A DNA stretch of 9,800 bases from positions 1 through 9,800 of the forward strand of contig CAJMPJ010000076.1 of the NCBI GenBank assembly GCA_905215155.1. Direction: 5' to 3'. This document shows positions 1 to 6,294 of this stretch, piece by piece (within the stretch, counting starts at the first letter, position 1; every line of letters starts with the position of its first letter). Source of the stretch: an uncultured bacterium (GTDB taxonomy: Bacteria > Bacillota > Clostridia > Lachnospirales > Lachnospiraceae). The position numbers and the translations under genes were made by a program. The notes beneath the pieces are model-generated. The model ran no database searches. It was given only the letters and a program-made list of their open reading frames with translations, and was not told where the DNA came from.

Positions 1-69
1 GCATCGTGGGTGAACTCTAAACCATTAAATCCGAAGATAAATTTACGCAGTCATATGGTGGTTATATGA
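1..69 (+). CDS. possible C-terminal tail of a truncated CDS entering from the left
   Basis: Frame 1 is open from the window edge to a TGA at 67-69 and reads ASWVNSKPLNPKINLRSH followed by four residues. The first 17 or so codons lie in the inverted repeat, and the same register is open in the right arm when read leftward, which would fit the 3' end of a repeated gene such as a transposase. Twenty-two codons are too few to prove coding, and the opposite strand of the arm is also open, so this is only a suggestion. No family is recognised. Confidence 0.2.
   Translation, partial: ASWVNSKPLNPKINLRSHMVVI
2..53. repeat. left arm of 52-bp perfect inverted repeat
   Basis: These 52 bases are the exact reverse complement of 9749-9800; identity stops abruptly at 53/9749. 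The arm begins CATCGTGGGTGAAC and ends ATTTACGCAGTCA. Because the two arms sit at the very edges of the window and point outward, the simplest reading is that both flanks run into copies of one dispersed element, for example an insertion sequence, and that the sequence is a contig broken there. The arms are not similar to any other part of the window. Confidence 0.95.
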
Positions 70-70
70 G

Positions 71-99
71 TTGTCAGGGATAAAATAATATGGTAGAAT
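71..99 (+). promoter_or_regulatory. promoter of the small toxin gene
   Basis: TTGTCA at 71-76 and TAGAAT at 94-99 are separated by 17 bp, each matching the sigma-A consensus at five of six positions. A TG one base before the -10 box (91-92) makes it an extended -10 element. Transcription would start near 106 and give a 5' leader of about 60 nt before the toxin start codon. Confidence 0.6.
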
Positions 100-135
100 A
101 TCATCATGGAATAATCGTGTTACAGGGTGTGTTGA

Positions 136-158
136 CCTCATTCTTTGATAGAATGGGG
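136..158 (+). promoter_or_regulatory. 5' leader hairpin hiding the toxin ribosome site
   Basis: In the toxin mRNA, bases 136-144 (CCTCATTCT) pair with 150-158 (AGAATGGGG) over nine base pairs, one of them G-U, leaving a five-base loop. The right arm contains most of the G-rich Shine-Dalgarno run at 155-159, so the folded leader would block ribosome entry. Leader structures of this kind are known in type I toxin mRNAs such as fst of the enterococcal par locus. The pairing is read directly; the regulatory role is inference. Confidence 0.6.
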
Positions 159-167
159 GTGATGCTT

Positions 168-251
168 ATGAAGTTTGACTTTAAGGATTTAATGAACTTT
201 GGTCTTTTCCTTCTGGCATTACTTACATTCGTTTTTACGTTTAGTAAGTAA
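168..251 (+). CDS. holin-like type I toxin peptide (27 aa)
   Basis: The peptide reads MKFDFKDLMNFGLFLLALLT followed by FVFTFSK. It has a short charged N-terminus, one hydrophobic stretch that would span the membrane (about residues 9-25) and a lysine end. The core FGLFLLALLTFV matches the pattern of the putative holin-like toxin family of Firmicutes, membrane peptides thought to act on the cell's own envelope. The ATG at 168 lies 8 bases after the GGGGG ribosome site (155-159); an in-frame ATG at 162 is too close to that site. The gene has its own promoter, a leader hairpin over its ribosome site, and a convergent antisense transcription unit that overlaps its 3' untranslated region, which together support a type I toxin-antitoxin locus. 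Toxicity itself is not visible in sequence; a small stress or membrane peptide is the alternative. Confidence 0.7.
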   Translation: MKFDFKDLMNFGLFLLALLTFVFTFSK

Positions 252-262
252 CAATACATAGC

Positions 263-297
263 AAAAACCACCCTGATACTTTGGTCGGTTCGGGTGG
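263..297 (-). terminator. terminator of the antisense RNA
   Basis: On the minus strand CCACCC, an 18-base loop and GGGTGG are followed by TTTTT. The stem is six base pairs, all but one of them G-C. On the plus strand the same hairpin lacks a T-run, so it ends leftward transcription specifically. Confidence 0.6.
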
Positions 298-323
298 CTT
301 ATGCTTCTCAATTTAACTGTTCA

Positions 324-352
324 AACCACCTTGTGGGCGGTTGTTCCTTTTC
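324..352 (+). terminator. probable terminator of the toxin mRNA
   Basis: AACCACC (324-330) and GGCGGTT (336-342) form a stem with one A-C mismatch around a five-base loop, followed by the T-rich tract TGTTCCTTTTCT. It is the only candidate to end the rightward toxin transcript before the next promoter. The T-run is interrupted, so the call is moderate. Confidence 0.45.
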
Positions 353-359
353 TAAGATA

Positions 360-388
360 AATATACCACGCATTGCGTGTGTTGTAAA
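360..388 (-). promoter_or_regulatory. antisense RNA promoter
   Basis: Read leftward, TTTACA (plus 383-388) and TATATT (plus 360-365) are separated by exactly 17 bp; each matches the sigma-A consensus at five of six bases. The predicted start near 353 lies just beyond the 5' hairpin of the antisense RNA. No open reading frame follows that could use this promoter, which is why an untranslated RNA is proposed. Confidence 0.65.
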
Positions 389-527
389 GATGAAAATATG
401 ATAAGAAAAGGTGACTTTAATGAATTTCGATGAGAAGTGAAACAGACTATGTATGCAGCTTATAGCATAAAACAAATCGACTTATGGAAAACATAAAACC
501 TTTCCCCATTAAAGCCTTTCCCCGTCA
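389..527. other. intergenic stretch with a 9-bp direct repeat
   Basis: No gene is seen here. CCTTTCCCC occurs at 499-507 and again at 515-523, giving a tandem pair spaced 16 bases start to start that ends 4 bases before the -35 box of the chemoreceptor promoter. This placement would suit an activator site. A six-codon ORF with an upstream AAAGG (starting 420) is too short to call. Confidence 0.5.
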
Positions 528-556
528 TTGACATCCTCCTCCAAATGTAATAAAAT
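528..556 (+). promoter_or_regulatory. sigma-A promoter of the soluble chemoreceptor gene
   Basis: A perfect TTGACA at 528-533 and TAAAAT at 551-556 are 17 bp apart. Transcription would begin near 563, leaving a leader of about 80 nt before the ATG at 644. The promoter is of housekeeping type, not the TAAA/GCCGATAA type of flagellar sigma. Confidence 0.7.
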
Positions 557-565
557 AGAATTATC

Positions 566-580
566 TGACAAAATTTGTCA
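566..580. promoter_or_regulatory. 15-bp palindrome at the transcription start, possible operator
   Basis: TGACAAAATTTGTCA is a perfect dyad with 7-base arms around one central base. It lies within a few bases of the predicted start site of the promoter at 528-556, the usual place for a repressor site. The cognate regulator is not recognisable from sequence. Confidence 0.5.
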
Positions 581-643
581 ATTTGGATCAGCGATTATTT
601 ACATAAGATTAAAATGCCGCATAAATTGAAGGGGGAAAGTATC

Positions 644-1480
644 ATGAACAATCAAATCACAGGAAATGATTTACTGGATTCTTTTTATAGCGTAATCCCG
701 TACCTATCAAATTTATTTGAAGAGGATGTGGCTTTCGCATTAACCGATAGGCAGAAATTCGTTTTGGTTACCAATGGAAGCCGGTTAAAATTTAGTATTA
801 CAGCAGGAGAGCAGATTCCGCCAGGCGGGGCGATCAGGGAAGCCCTGGATACTGGAAGAGTCACCATTAAAGATGTGCCGGAATCAGTTTACGGAATCCC
901 ATTTAAATCTTATGCGGTTCCTGTTTTTGACCAAAGCAGAAATGTGATTGGAGTTTTATCATTAGGAAAGAGTCTGGAAAAAAGAAATGAATTGTTCGGT
1001 TTAATCAGCAGCCTTTCCAATGGAATCCATCAAATCACAGAATCTACCAATAGTGTGAATTCTGGCATGATGCAATTAAAAAACATGAACACAGAGATAT
1101 CCATGAAGGCGACTGAAGCCAACGAAAGTGCGAAAAATACAGATGGAATCCTGGAATTTGTGAAGGATATCTCCACACAAACCAACCTCTTGGGGTTAAA
1201 TGCAGCCATTGAAGCAGCAAGAGCCGGGGAAGCAGGCAGGGGCTTTACCGTAGTTGCCGGCGAAATAAGAAAGATGTCCGCTTCAACCACAGACTTTATC
1301 GACCAGATTGATACTGTTTTGAAAAATATCAATGCATCTATATCTACCATAAATAACAGAATTACGGAATCCAACCAAATCTTTGATGAGGAAACAAGCG
1401 AATTTCGGAATATGGTGAATTCTATCAACAATTTAAATGCCACAGCAAAGAAGTTGGAAGACATGCTGCAGCATTTATAG
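644..1480 (+). CDS. soluble methyl-accepting chemotaxis protein (YfmS-like)
   Basis: This 278-residue cytoplasmic chemoreceptor passes a sensory state to the CheA/CheW kinase complex. Residues 1-120 are a small sensor region with a PAS-like flavour, including [14 protein letters not shown] and [19 protein letters not shown]; there are no membrane segments. The rest is a coiled-coil signalling domain whose hairpin tip is unmistakable at about 176-212: [20 protein letters not shown] then [17 protein letters not shown]. The architecture and size resemble the soluble receptor YfmS of Bacillus subtilis (recalled, not searched). The start is the ATG at 644, preceded by AGGGGGAAAG five bases upstream; an in-frame TTG at 575 lies in the palindrome and lacks a ribosome site. 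The arms around the tip are shorter than in membrane receptors. It appears monocistronic. The ligand, possibly a metabolite or redox signal, cannot be read. Confidence 0.9.
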   Translation: MNNQITGNDLLDSFYSVIPYLSNLFEEDVAFALTDRQKFVLVTNGSRLKFSITAGEQIPPGGAIREALDTGRVTIKDVPESVYGIPFKSYAVPVFDQSRNVIGVLSLGKSLEKRNELFGLISSLSNGIHQITESTNSVNSGMMQLKNMNTEISMKATEANESAKNTDGILEFVKDISTQTNLLGLNAAIEAARAGEAGRGFTVVAGEIRKMSASTTDFIDQIDTVLKNINASISTINNRITESNQIFDEETSEFRNMVNSINNLNATAKKLEDMLQHL

Positions 1481-1598
1481 AGTATCAATTCATTTAAGTT
1501 CAAATTTTAACAATTGAATCGTCAGCAATTTATCAATAGGGATAGAGCACAGCAACGGCACTGTCCTTATTTTAATGTTTCTTTTACTTAAAAAATCT
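1481..1598. other. intergenic region between chemoreceptor and ldh
   Basis: AT-rich DNA without an ORF. Bases around 1538-1574 can form only a poor interrupted hairpin (ACAG with CTGT) before TTATTTT, so an intrinsic terminator here is possible but weak. Confidence 0.3.
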
Positions 1599-1627
1599 TT
1601 GATAAATTGAGAGTTTTGAGTTATGAT
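1599..1627 (+). promoter_or_regulatory. likely ldh promoter
   Basis: TTGATA at 1599-1604 and TATGAT at 1622-1627 are 17 bp apart, each close to the sigma-A consensus. The predicted start is about 30 bases before the ldh ATG. No good redox-repressor (Rex) dyad of the TTGTTAA-N4-TTAACAA type overlaps it. Confidence 0.5.
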
Positions 1628-1664
1628 AAATACTGCTAAAATTTAAAAAAGAAGGATAACAGAT

Positions 1665-2612
1665 ATGAAAATAAAAAAATCAAAAGTCGTTGTCGTTGGT
1701 TGTGGACTGGTTGGTTCATCAACCGCTTTCAGCCTGGTGACACAGGGGGTATGTGATGAGATCCTGATGATCGACATTAATAAAGAACGTGCTCTTGGGG
1801 AAGTAATGGATCTGCGGGATACCATCAAATATTTAGACCGGAATGTAAAGGTGCGTACCGGAACCTATTCGGAATGCGGAGATGCAGATATTATTGTGAT
1901 AACGGCAGGAGCACCGCCCCAAAAAGGGCAAACCAGACTGGATACGCTGGAAGTCAGTGCAAAAATCGTAAAAACCATTGTAGATCCGATTATGGCCAGC
2001 GGGTTTGATGGTATCTTTCTCGTTGTATCCAATCCCGTTGATATTATGGCACATTACGTTTATAAATTATCCGGCCTTCCGAAAAACCAGGTCATTGGAA
2101 CCGGAAGTGCGCTGGACACTTCAAGACTGCAGAATTTCATTGCAGAACTGGTAAACGTGGACCCAAGAAGTGTATATGCATATTCCATGGGGGAGCATGG
2201 GGATTCTCAGATGGTTCCCTGGTCAACCGTTACCGTAGCAGGAAAGTCCTTCCAGGACATTATTCAAGACAACAAAGAGATGCTTGGTGAAGTAGACTTA
2301 GATGAGATTGTGAAGAAAACAACAAAAGAAGGCTGGGAGATTTACAACAGAAAAGGAACTACCTATTACGGAATCGCCACCACCTGTGTAGGGATCATCA
2401 AGGCCATTCTTTACGACGAGAACCGGATCATTCCTGTTTCCACCCTATTAGAAGGAGAATACGGTCAGGAAGAGGTATTTGCCGGAGTACCGACTATATT
2501 GAACCGAACCGGAGCAGCGGATATTCTGGAAATCCATATGACAGAGGAAGAATTGGGGAAATTCATAGATTCTGTCAATGTCATACGGGAATATACCAAT
2601 AAGATTCTATAA
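1665..2612 (+). CDS. ldh: L-lactate dehydrogenase
   Basis: A 315-residue cytosolic enzyme reducing pyruvate to L-lactate with NADH, which regenerates NAD+ during fermentation. Visible features: Rossmann motif GCGLVGSS (12-19); Asp37 ending the second strand, selecting NAD over NADP; mobile loop with Gln86 and Arg91; SNPVD at 122-126; Asp151 and Arg154 in LDTSRL; and proton-relay His178 in GEHGDS. Gln at the loop position points to lactate-type rather than malate dehydrogenase, which carries Arg there. The loop reads QKGQTR, one residue shorter than the common QKPGETR, so another 2-oxoacid (compare 2-hydroxyisocaproate dehydrogenases) is possible. The ATG follows GAAGG by 9 bases. Full length for the family, transcribed alone. 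Confidence 0.9.
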   Translation: MKIKKSKVVVVGCGLVGSSTAFSLVTQGVCDEILMIDINKERALGEVMDLRDTIKYLDRNVKVRTGTYSECGDADIIVITAGAPPQKGQTRLDTLEVSAKIVKTIVDPIMASGFDGIFLVVSNPVDIMAHYVYKLSGLPKNQVIGTGSALDTSRLQNFIAELVNVDPRSVYAYSMGEHGDSQMVPWSTVTVAGKSFQDIIQDNKEMLGEVDLDEIVKKTTKEGWEIYNRKGTTYYGIATTCVGIIKAILYDENRIIPVSTLLEGEYGQEEVFAGVPTILNRTGAADILEIHMTEEELGKFIDSVNVIREYTNKIL

Positions 2613-2681
2613 ACGTTTTCATTGTCTGACGTCATATTCAAAGAATCACCCCAAACAAAAAATAAAATAAAAGCCTAAATC

Positions 2682-2725
2682 AAAAGCCTTTTTCATGGAA
2701 GTTATTTCCTTTTAAAAGGTTTTTT
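2682..2725 (+). terminator. weak candidate terminator after ldh
   Basis: AAAAGCCT (2682-2689) can pair with AGGTTTTT (2717-2724), with an inner GGAA/TTCC hairpin, and a run of six T follows from 2720. A shorter fold CCTTTTAAAAGG plus the T-run is also possible. Both are AT-rich and modest. The rest of 2613-2886 shows no gene; a TATAAT at 2790-2795 has no convincing -35 partner. Confidence 0.35.
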
Positions 2726-2886
2726 CTATTGAAAAAGCAATTTTAATTCAACACAGGAACTTTTCAATTTCTTCTTCCCATCCTCCTTTTATAATTTGGT
2801 TTAATATGCTGACTATAGAACCTGATATTTGGAAAAGCTATGGTTAAAGTGATATAACGAATGAATCGGATGGGAGAGTAGGGCAG

Positions 2887-3918
2887 ATGATATATAATAA
2901 AAATTTGTGCACATGCCAAAAGCCTGGAAACATAACTGAGATAAAAAGGCTTCATAAGAAAGTAAAGACCAGAACGGTATTATTGAGAGACAGTTTAAGA
3001 GATTTATGCGTGACCTCTTTTAACCGGATTTTTCATTATGCAATTTTTGAAGGCTGGTATTATAAGCACCAAAACAAAGATACGGTACTTGCCTTGATCC
3101 CTGGTGCAAGTATTGATAAAAATGGTACAAAGCATCCCTTTTTACAAATCATCTGGAACGAAAGTTCCTATTCGGTTGATTTTCCGGAGGAAGATTATCT
3201 GGTTGACAAAAGACAGCAGCGGATCATGCTGGGGTGCAATGTATTTTCCATTCATGGGGTCAAGCTCAACATACAGACCCAGGATATTTCCATTCATGGG
3301 GTGATCCGCTACAGTTCGTTAAGTCCCATCAAATATTCCATTATGGGACCATTTGAGCTGGTGCCATTTATGGAATGCAGGCATGAAGTGATCAGCATGG
3401 CACACACTCTTTATGGAAGTGTAAAGATCAATGGCAGAGTTTTAAATTTCAATGGGGGGAAGGGTTATATAGAGGGGGACAGAGGAAGATCCTTTCCAAA
3501 GGACTACTTATGGATTCAGTGCAACCACTTTCGGGAGGAGGCTTCCATTGTTATATCGGTAGCCCGCATTCCTTTTATAGGTTATAGCTTTCAGGGGTGC
3601 ATCTGTGTGGTCCAGTATAAAGGCAGGGAATACCGTTTTGCCACCTACTTAGGCGTAAAGGTAGTATGTAAAAGGCGGACTTCGGTTGTGCTAAAGCAGG
3701 GCATATACAGTTTGAAGGTATATTTGTCCAATCAGAATATGGGCGGAAAGTCAGGATTTTCCCATAAACTGTTAGCTCCCAACCAGGGGAAAATGACACG
3801 TTTTATAAAAGAAGAACATTTGCAGCGGGGAAGGTTTTTGCTGTATAAGGGAGACGATCTGGTCTTTAACCTTGCAAGCAATTATGTGAGCTTTGAATAT
3901 GAGCCAGGAATGATATAG
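2887..3918 (+). CDS. tocopherol cyclase-like protein
   Basis: A 343-residue protein with the two signature blocks of the tocopherol cyclase-like family: FEGWYYK at 54-60 and GYIEGDRGRSFPKDYLWIQC at 193-212. Plant and cyanobacterial members close the chromanol ring of vitamin E. Fermentative Clostridia are not expected to make tocopherol, so the bacterial role is unknown; a lipid- or isoprenoid-binding, lipocalin-like beta barrel is an inference. About 53 residues precede the usual N-terminal motif; they are Lys/Arg-rich, contain CTC at 8-10, and are not a signal peptide. The ATG at 2887 has GGGAGAG 8 bases upstream; an internal GTG at 3010 could give a shorter form but lacks a good ribosome site. 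No enzyme partners are adjacent. Family call firm, function not. Confidence 0.75.
   Translation: MIYNKNLCTCQKPGNITEIKRLHKKVKTRTVLLRDSLRDLCVTSFNRIFHYAIFEGWYYKHQNKDTVLALIPGASIDKNGTKHPFLQIIWNESSYSVDFPEEDYLVDKRQQRIMLGCNVFSIHGVKLNIQTQDISIHGVIRYSSLSPIKYSIMGPFELVPFMECRHEVISMAHTLYGSVKINGRVLNFNGGKGYIEGDRGRSFPKDYLWIQCNHFREEASIVISVARIPFIGYSFQGCICVVQYKGREYRFATYLGVKVVCKRRTSVVLKQGIYSLKVYLSNQNMGGKSGFSHKLLAPNQGKMTRFIKEEHLQRGRFLLYKGDDLVFNLASNYVSFEYEPGMI
3245..3302 (+). repeat. 16-bp direct repeat inside the tocopherol cyclase-like gene
   Basis: TTTCCATTCATGGGGT occurs at 3245-3260 and 3287-3302, exactly 42 bases (14 codons) apart and in the same reading frame, encoding FSIHGV and ISIHGV. The in-frame period could reflect duplicated beta strands or a recent small duplication. 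Confidence 0.85.
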
Positions 3919-3925
3919 GATTTGA

Positions 3926-3966
3926 CAGGTGCACCCTGCATGTATGCAACGTGTAACGTGCACCTG
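3926..3966 (+). terminator. 9-bp-stem hairpin after the tocopherol cyclase-like gene
   Basis: CAGGTGCAC (3926-3934) pairs perfectly with GTGCACCTG (3958-3966), starting seven bases after the stop codon. The 23-base loop holds a second small stem (TGCA at 3937 and 3945). Only a broken T tract (CATTTTATT) follows, so it may be a terminator or an mRNA 3'-end structure. Confidence 0.45.
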
Positions 3967-4232
3967 CTCCCATTTTATTGGCTGTACCCGGGAGCATCAA
4001 TGAGTTCCTTCCGCTTCAAGGCCCGCTGTGACCTAAGGGAAATTCCTGTGTTTATGCAAAGTTTGCAATGGAAAATGGAAGTGTTATATTGTACAAATTT
4101 ATAAAATTGACAAAAATTTTTCGATTTATTAATGTATATTAATAAGTGTTAAGATAAAAGCGCTCCATAAGAAGAATCACTGTTTCATAAAGGGAATACC
4201 ATCTTAAAGAATTGTAATGTTTGCGAAAGATG
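3967..4232. other. intergenic region upstream of the membrane chemoreceptor
   Basis: No gene is supported. Structures seen: GCTCCC (3966-3971) able to pair with GGGAGC (3990-3995), a perfect 13-bp dyad TGCAAAGTTTGCA at 4055-4067, and an AT-rich near-palindrome ATTAATGTATATTAAT at 4128-4143. A TTGACA at 4107-4112 has no -10 at proper spacing. No cyclic-di-GMP riboswitch core was found. Confidence 0.5.
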
Positions 4233-4260
4233 TTGATAAATGGCAGAAAATTGGTATAAT
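4233..4260 (+). promoter_or_regulatory. promoter of the membrane chemoreceptor gene
   Basis: TTGATA at 4233-4238 and a perfect TATAAT at 4255-4260 are 16 bp apart, with TG at 4252-4253 forming an extended -10 element. The leader would be about 45 nt. It is a sigma-A type promoter, not a flagellar sigma promoter. Confidence 0.7.
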
Positions 4261-4310
4261 TAATACATGAAAGTTATTCTGATAGCAAAAGATAAAAAGG
4301 GGGATCACCT

Positions 4311-5987
4311 ATGAAGAAAAGCAGCAGATTAAAAATCTCCGGTCGTTTAAATCGTGTATTTGCTGTGTTAGTTTTTATTATTATTTTATCATCTGTTTTT
4401 TCACTCATCAGTTTTCGGATCATCGGCAATAATTTTACCACTTTTTTTCATGTACAATATGAAACCACACGGAAACAAATGGAGATCCGAAAAGATGTCC
4501 AGGCGATTAACAAGCGGATTCTTTTGTCAATATTAAGCAATGATCAGGCTGTTATTAAAAATGAAAAAGAAGATCTGGACAAGCGGTTTCATAAGATACA
4601 GGAATACATAAGCGTCATCAGCACCAATTTAAATGACGACCATACAGATCAGGTATTAACAGAAGCATTAAACAAGTTTAAAGAGGATAGCAGCCGTTTG
4701 CTGGATTATGTGGAGACAGGGGATATAAAAGCAGCAATGAGCTTTTATAACTCAAACTTCAATAATTCCTCCGAAGCCCTTGCTGACGTACTGGAAGATA
4801 CAGGAAACCGGTCAGATCAAGAGGCTTCGCTGAAATATGAAACAAGCATTGCAGTAGAGAATTTTACCACCGTTTTAGTAGCTGTATTTTCTATTATTTC
4901 CTTAATTACGGCAATTTTTATGGGAAAACGTCTTATAAAAGGAATCGTTGTTCCATTGGGGGAGCTGGAATCAGCTTCCAAGGAGATTGCACAAGGGAAC
5001 CTTCATACGAAGATCACCTACGAATCCGTTGATGAGATCGGACAGGTGGCGGACAGTCTGAGGACTTCCATTCAAAAGATCGCTTCCTATATTGAAGATA
5101 TTGATTTCGTTATGGACAACATGGCTTCCGGAAATTTCAATGTCAACTTTAAAAATGAATTTTTAGGAGATTTCAAAAACATTGAAAAATCTCTCAAGAT
5201 ATTTACCAATAAGATTTCCCGCAGCCTGGGTGATATCAGTCAGGTTTCAGAACAGGTATCCAGCGGTTCCGTACAGATTGCGGAATCCGCGCAGACGCTT
5301 GCAGGAAGCGCAGTCAATCAGGCTGAAATCGTAAAAGAGCTTTCCCATACGGTAGCGGACATGACTGCCCGTATTTCTGAAAATGCCCAGAATGCCGGAG
5401 ACATCAGTGAAGAGGTCACCACAGTCACAAAGAATATCACCCAGGAAAATCAAAACATGAAGGAGATGGTCCTTGCAATGGAGGCCATCAGAAAAACTTC
5501 CCAGGACATCAGTAAAATTATTAATACCATCAATGATATCGCGTCCCAGACCAATCTTTTGGCACTGAATGCTTCCATTGAAGCGGCAAGAGCCGGAGAA
5601 GCAGGAAAAGGCTTCTCTGTTGTGGCAAATCAGGTAAGCCATTTGGCCAGCCAGAGTACGGAGGCAGCCAAAATTTCCACCCAGTTGATTGGAGATTCCC
5701 TTCAGGCCGTGGAAAAGGGAACGGTCATTGCAGATGCAGTAGCCAAAGAGCTGAATGTGATCGTAGACAGAACCCAGGTGATTATGAAAAAAGTGGAAAG
5801 TATCGCTTCCGCATCCAAAGATCAGGCGTTATCCGCCACACAGATTGATGACGGAATCGGTCAGATATCCAAGGTGGTGGAAATCAACGCTGCCACAGCC
5901 GAAGAAAATTCTGCAGCAAGTGAAGAACTTACCGGTCAGGCACAGTCTTTGAGAGACTTAATTTGCCAGTTCCGTTTAAAACAGTAA
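4311..5987 (+). CDS. transmembrane methyl-accepting chemotaxis protein with tandem HAMP
   Basis: A 558-residue membrane chemoreceptor controlling CheA. In order: short basic N-terminus, membrane helix 16-35, an extracellular helical sensor of about 36-184 of four-helix-bundle type, membrane helix 185-205, HAMP at about 206-258 (Pro215 in VVPLGELE and [10 protein letters not shown]), a second HAMP-like unit at about 260-303 ([18 protein letters not shown]), then the signalling coiled coil. The tip at about 410-450 carries [20 protein letters not shown] and [15 protein letters not shown]. The C-terminus has no NWETF-type adaptor-tether pentapeptide. The ATG is preceded by AAGGGGG at 7 bases. 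A 70-residue membrane protein follows after 78 bases without a clear promoter or terminator, so the two are probably co-transcribed. The ligand is unknown; such four-helix sensors often bind small organic molecules. Confidence 0.93.
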   Translation: MKKSSRLKISGRLNRVFAVLVFIIILSSVFSLISFRIIGNNFTTFFHVQYETTRKQMEIRKDVQAINKRILLSILSNDQAVIKNEKEDLDKRFHKIQEYISVISTNLNDDHTDQVLTEALNKFKEDSSRLLDYVETGDIKAAMSFYNSNFNNSSEALADVLEDTGNRSDQEASLKYETSIAVENFTTVLVAVFSIISLITAIFMGKRLIKGIVVPLGELESASKEIAQGNLHTKITYESVDEIGQVADSLRTSIQKIASYIEDIDFVMDNMASGNFNVNFKNEFLGDFKNIEKSLKIFTNKISRSLGDISQVSEQVSSGSVQIAESAQTLAGSAVNQAEIVKELSHTVADMTARISENAQNAGDISEEVTTVTKNITQENQNMKEMVLAMEAIRKTSQDISKIINTINDIASQTNLLALNASIEAARAGEAGKGFSVVANQVSHLASQSTEAAKISTQLIGDSLQAVEKGTVIADAVAKELNVIVDRTQVIMKKVESIASASKDQALSATQIDDGIGQISKVVEINAATAEENSAASEELTGQAQSLRDLICQFRLKQ

Positions 5988-6065
5988 GAATTCTGTGAAA
6001 ACATTGCTTATAAGCCGGCCAAAAAGGGAGAAGATAAGAAGAAGACGGTTTTCAGGAGTAATGTG

Positions 6066-6278
6066 ATGGAGCTTATTTTTCTTATAATGGCCTGGCTGCC
6101 AATTGTGGTTGGAACATTTGGAATTGCTTTGATTTCTTATTATTTTTATAAATGGTGCAAAGGAGAAAGGGTGATCAAGCTGCGCATGGCAGGAGAAATC
6201 TGTTTTCTTGTGGTGCTTATATACTTTTTTATTTTCTTTCTTCTCAGTTTATATATAAAGCCCAAGTTATTTTCATAA
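6066..6278 (+). CDS. small two-helix membrane protein (70 aa), unknown
   Basis: Not recognised. It begins MELIFLIMAWLPIVVGTFGI and has two hydrophobic helices, about 3-28 and 42-63, joined by a basic loop with KWCKGERVIKLR; the short C-terminal end is also basic. The loop charge suggests both ends face outside and the loop lies in the cytoplasm, or the reverse by weak margin. The ATG at 6066 has AGGAG 7 bases upstream; a GTG one codon earlier and an out-of-frame ATG at 6060, stopped at once by TGA, are worse starts. It follows the membrane chemoreceptor at short distance and ends just before a strong terminator, so it is likely the last gene of that unit. A link to the receptor is suggested only by position. 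Confidence 0.65.
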   Translation: MELIFLIMAWLPIVVGTFGIALISYYFYKWCKGERVIKLRMAGEICFLVVLIYFFIFFLLSLYIKPKLFS

Positions 6279-6294
6279 CTTAGATAGGCGGTGA

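Larger units (their letters stand above)
262..353 (-). ncRNA. antisense RNA antitoxin of the small toxin gene
   Basis: This transcript is predicted from a strong leftward promoter (360-388), a start near 353, and a leftward intrinsic terminator: CCACCC and GGGTGG pair (plus-strand 292-297 with 268-273) and are followed by TTTTT (the plus-strand A-run 263-267). The RNA would be about 92 nt. It also contains a 5' hairpin from 324-342 that pairs better on this strand, where an A-C mismatch becomes G-U. It covers only the 3' untranslated part of the toxin mRNA, ending about ten bases past the toxin stop, as in convergent type I systems such as txpA/ratA and fst/RNAII. The transcript is inferred, not observed. 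Confidence 0.6.

Noticed and set aside
420..440. Six-codon ORF with an AAAGG ribosome-like site
   Set aside because: Far too short to support, with no family pattern.
575..643. Upstream TTG start extending the soluble chemoreceptor by 23 residues
   Set aside because: The TTG lies inside the 15-bp palindrome at the transcription start and has no ribosome site, whereas the ATG at 644 has an excellent one.
1030..1503. 157-codon leftward ORF antisense to the soluble chemoreceptor
   Set aside because: Shadow of a strongly recognised gene; no ribosome site or family motifs.
1500..1530. Rex redox-repressor site before ldh (TTAACAA half-site)
   Set aside because: Only one half-site is present; the partner half matches about four of seven bases.
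4201..4232. Flagellar sigma promoter (TAAA...GCGAAAGA) before the membrane chemoreceptor
   Set aside because: The -10 half departs from GCCGATAA at key bases, while a near-perfect sigma-A promoter lies just downstream.
4068..4310. Cyclic-di-GMP riboswitch upstream of the membrane chemoreceptor
   Set aside because: Such riboswitches are common before clostridial motility genes, but the conserved core was not found here or before 644.
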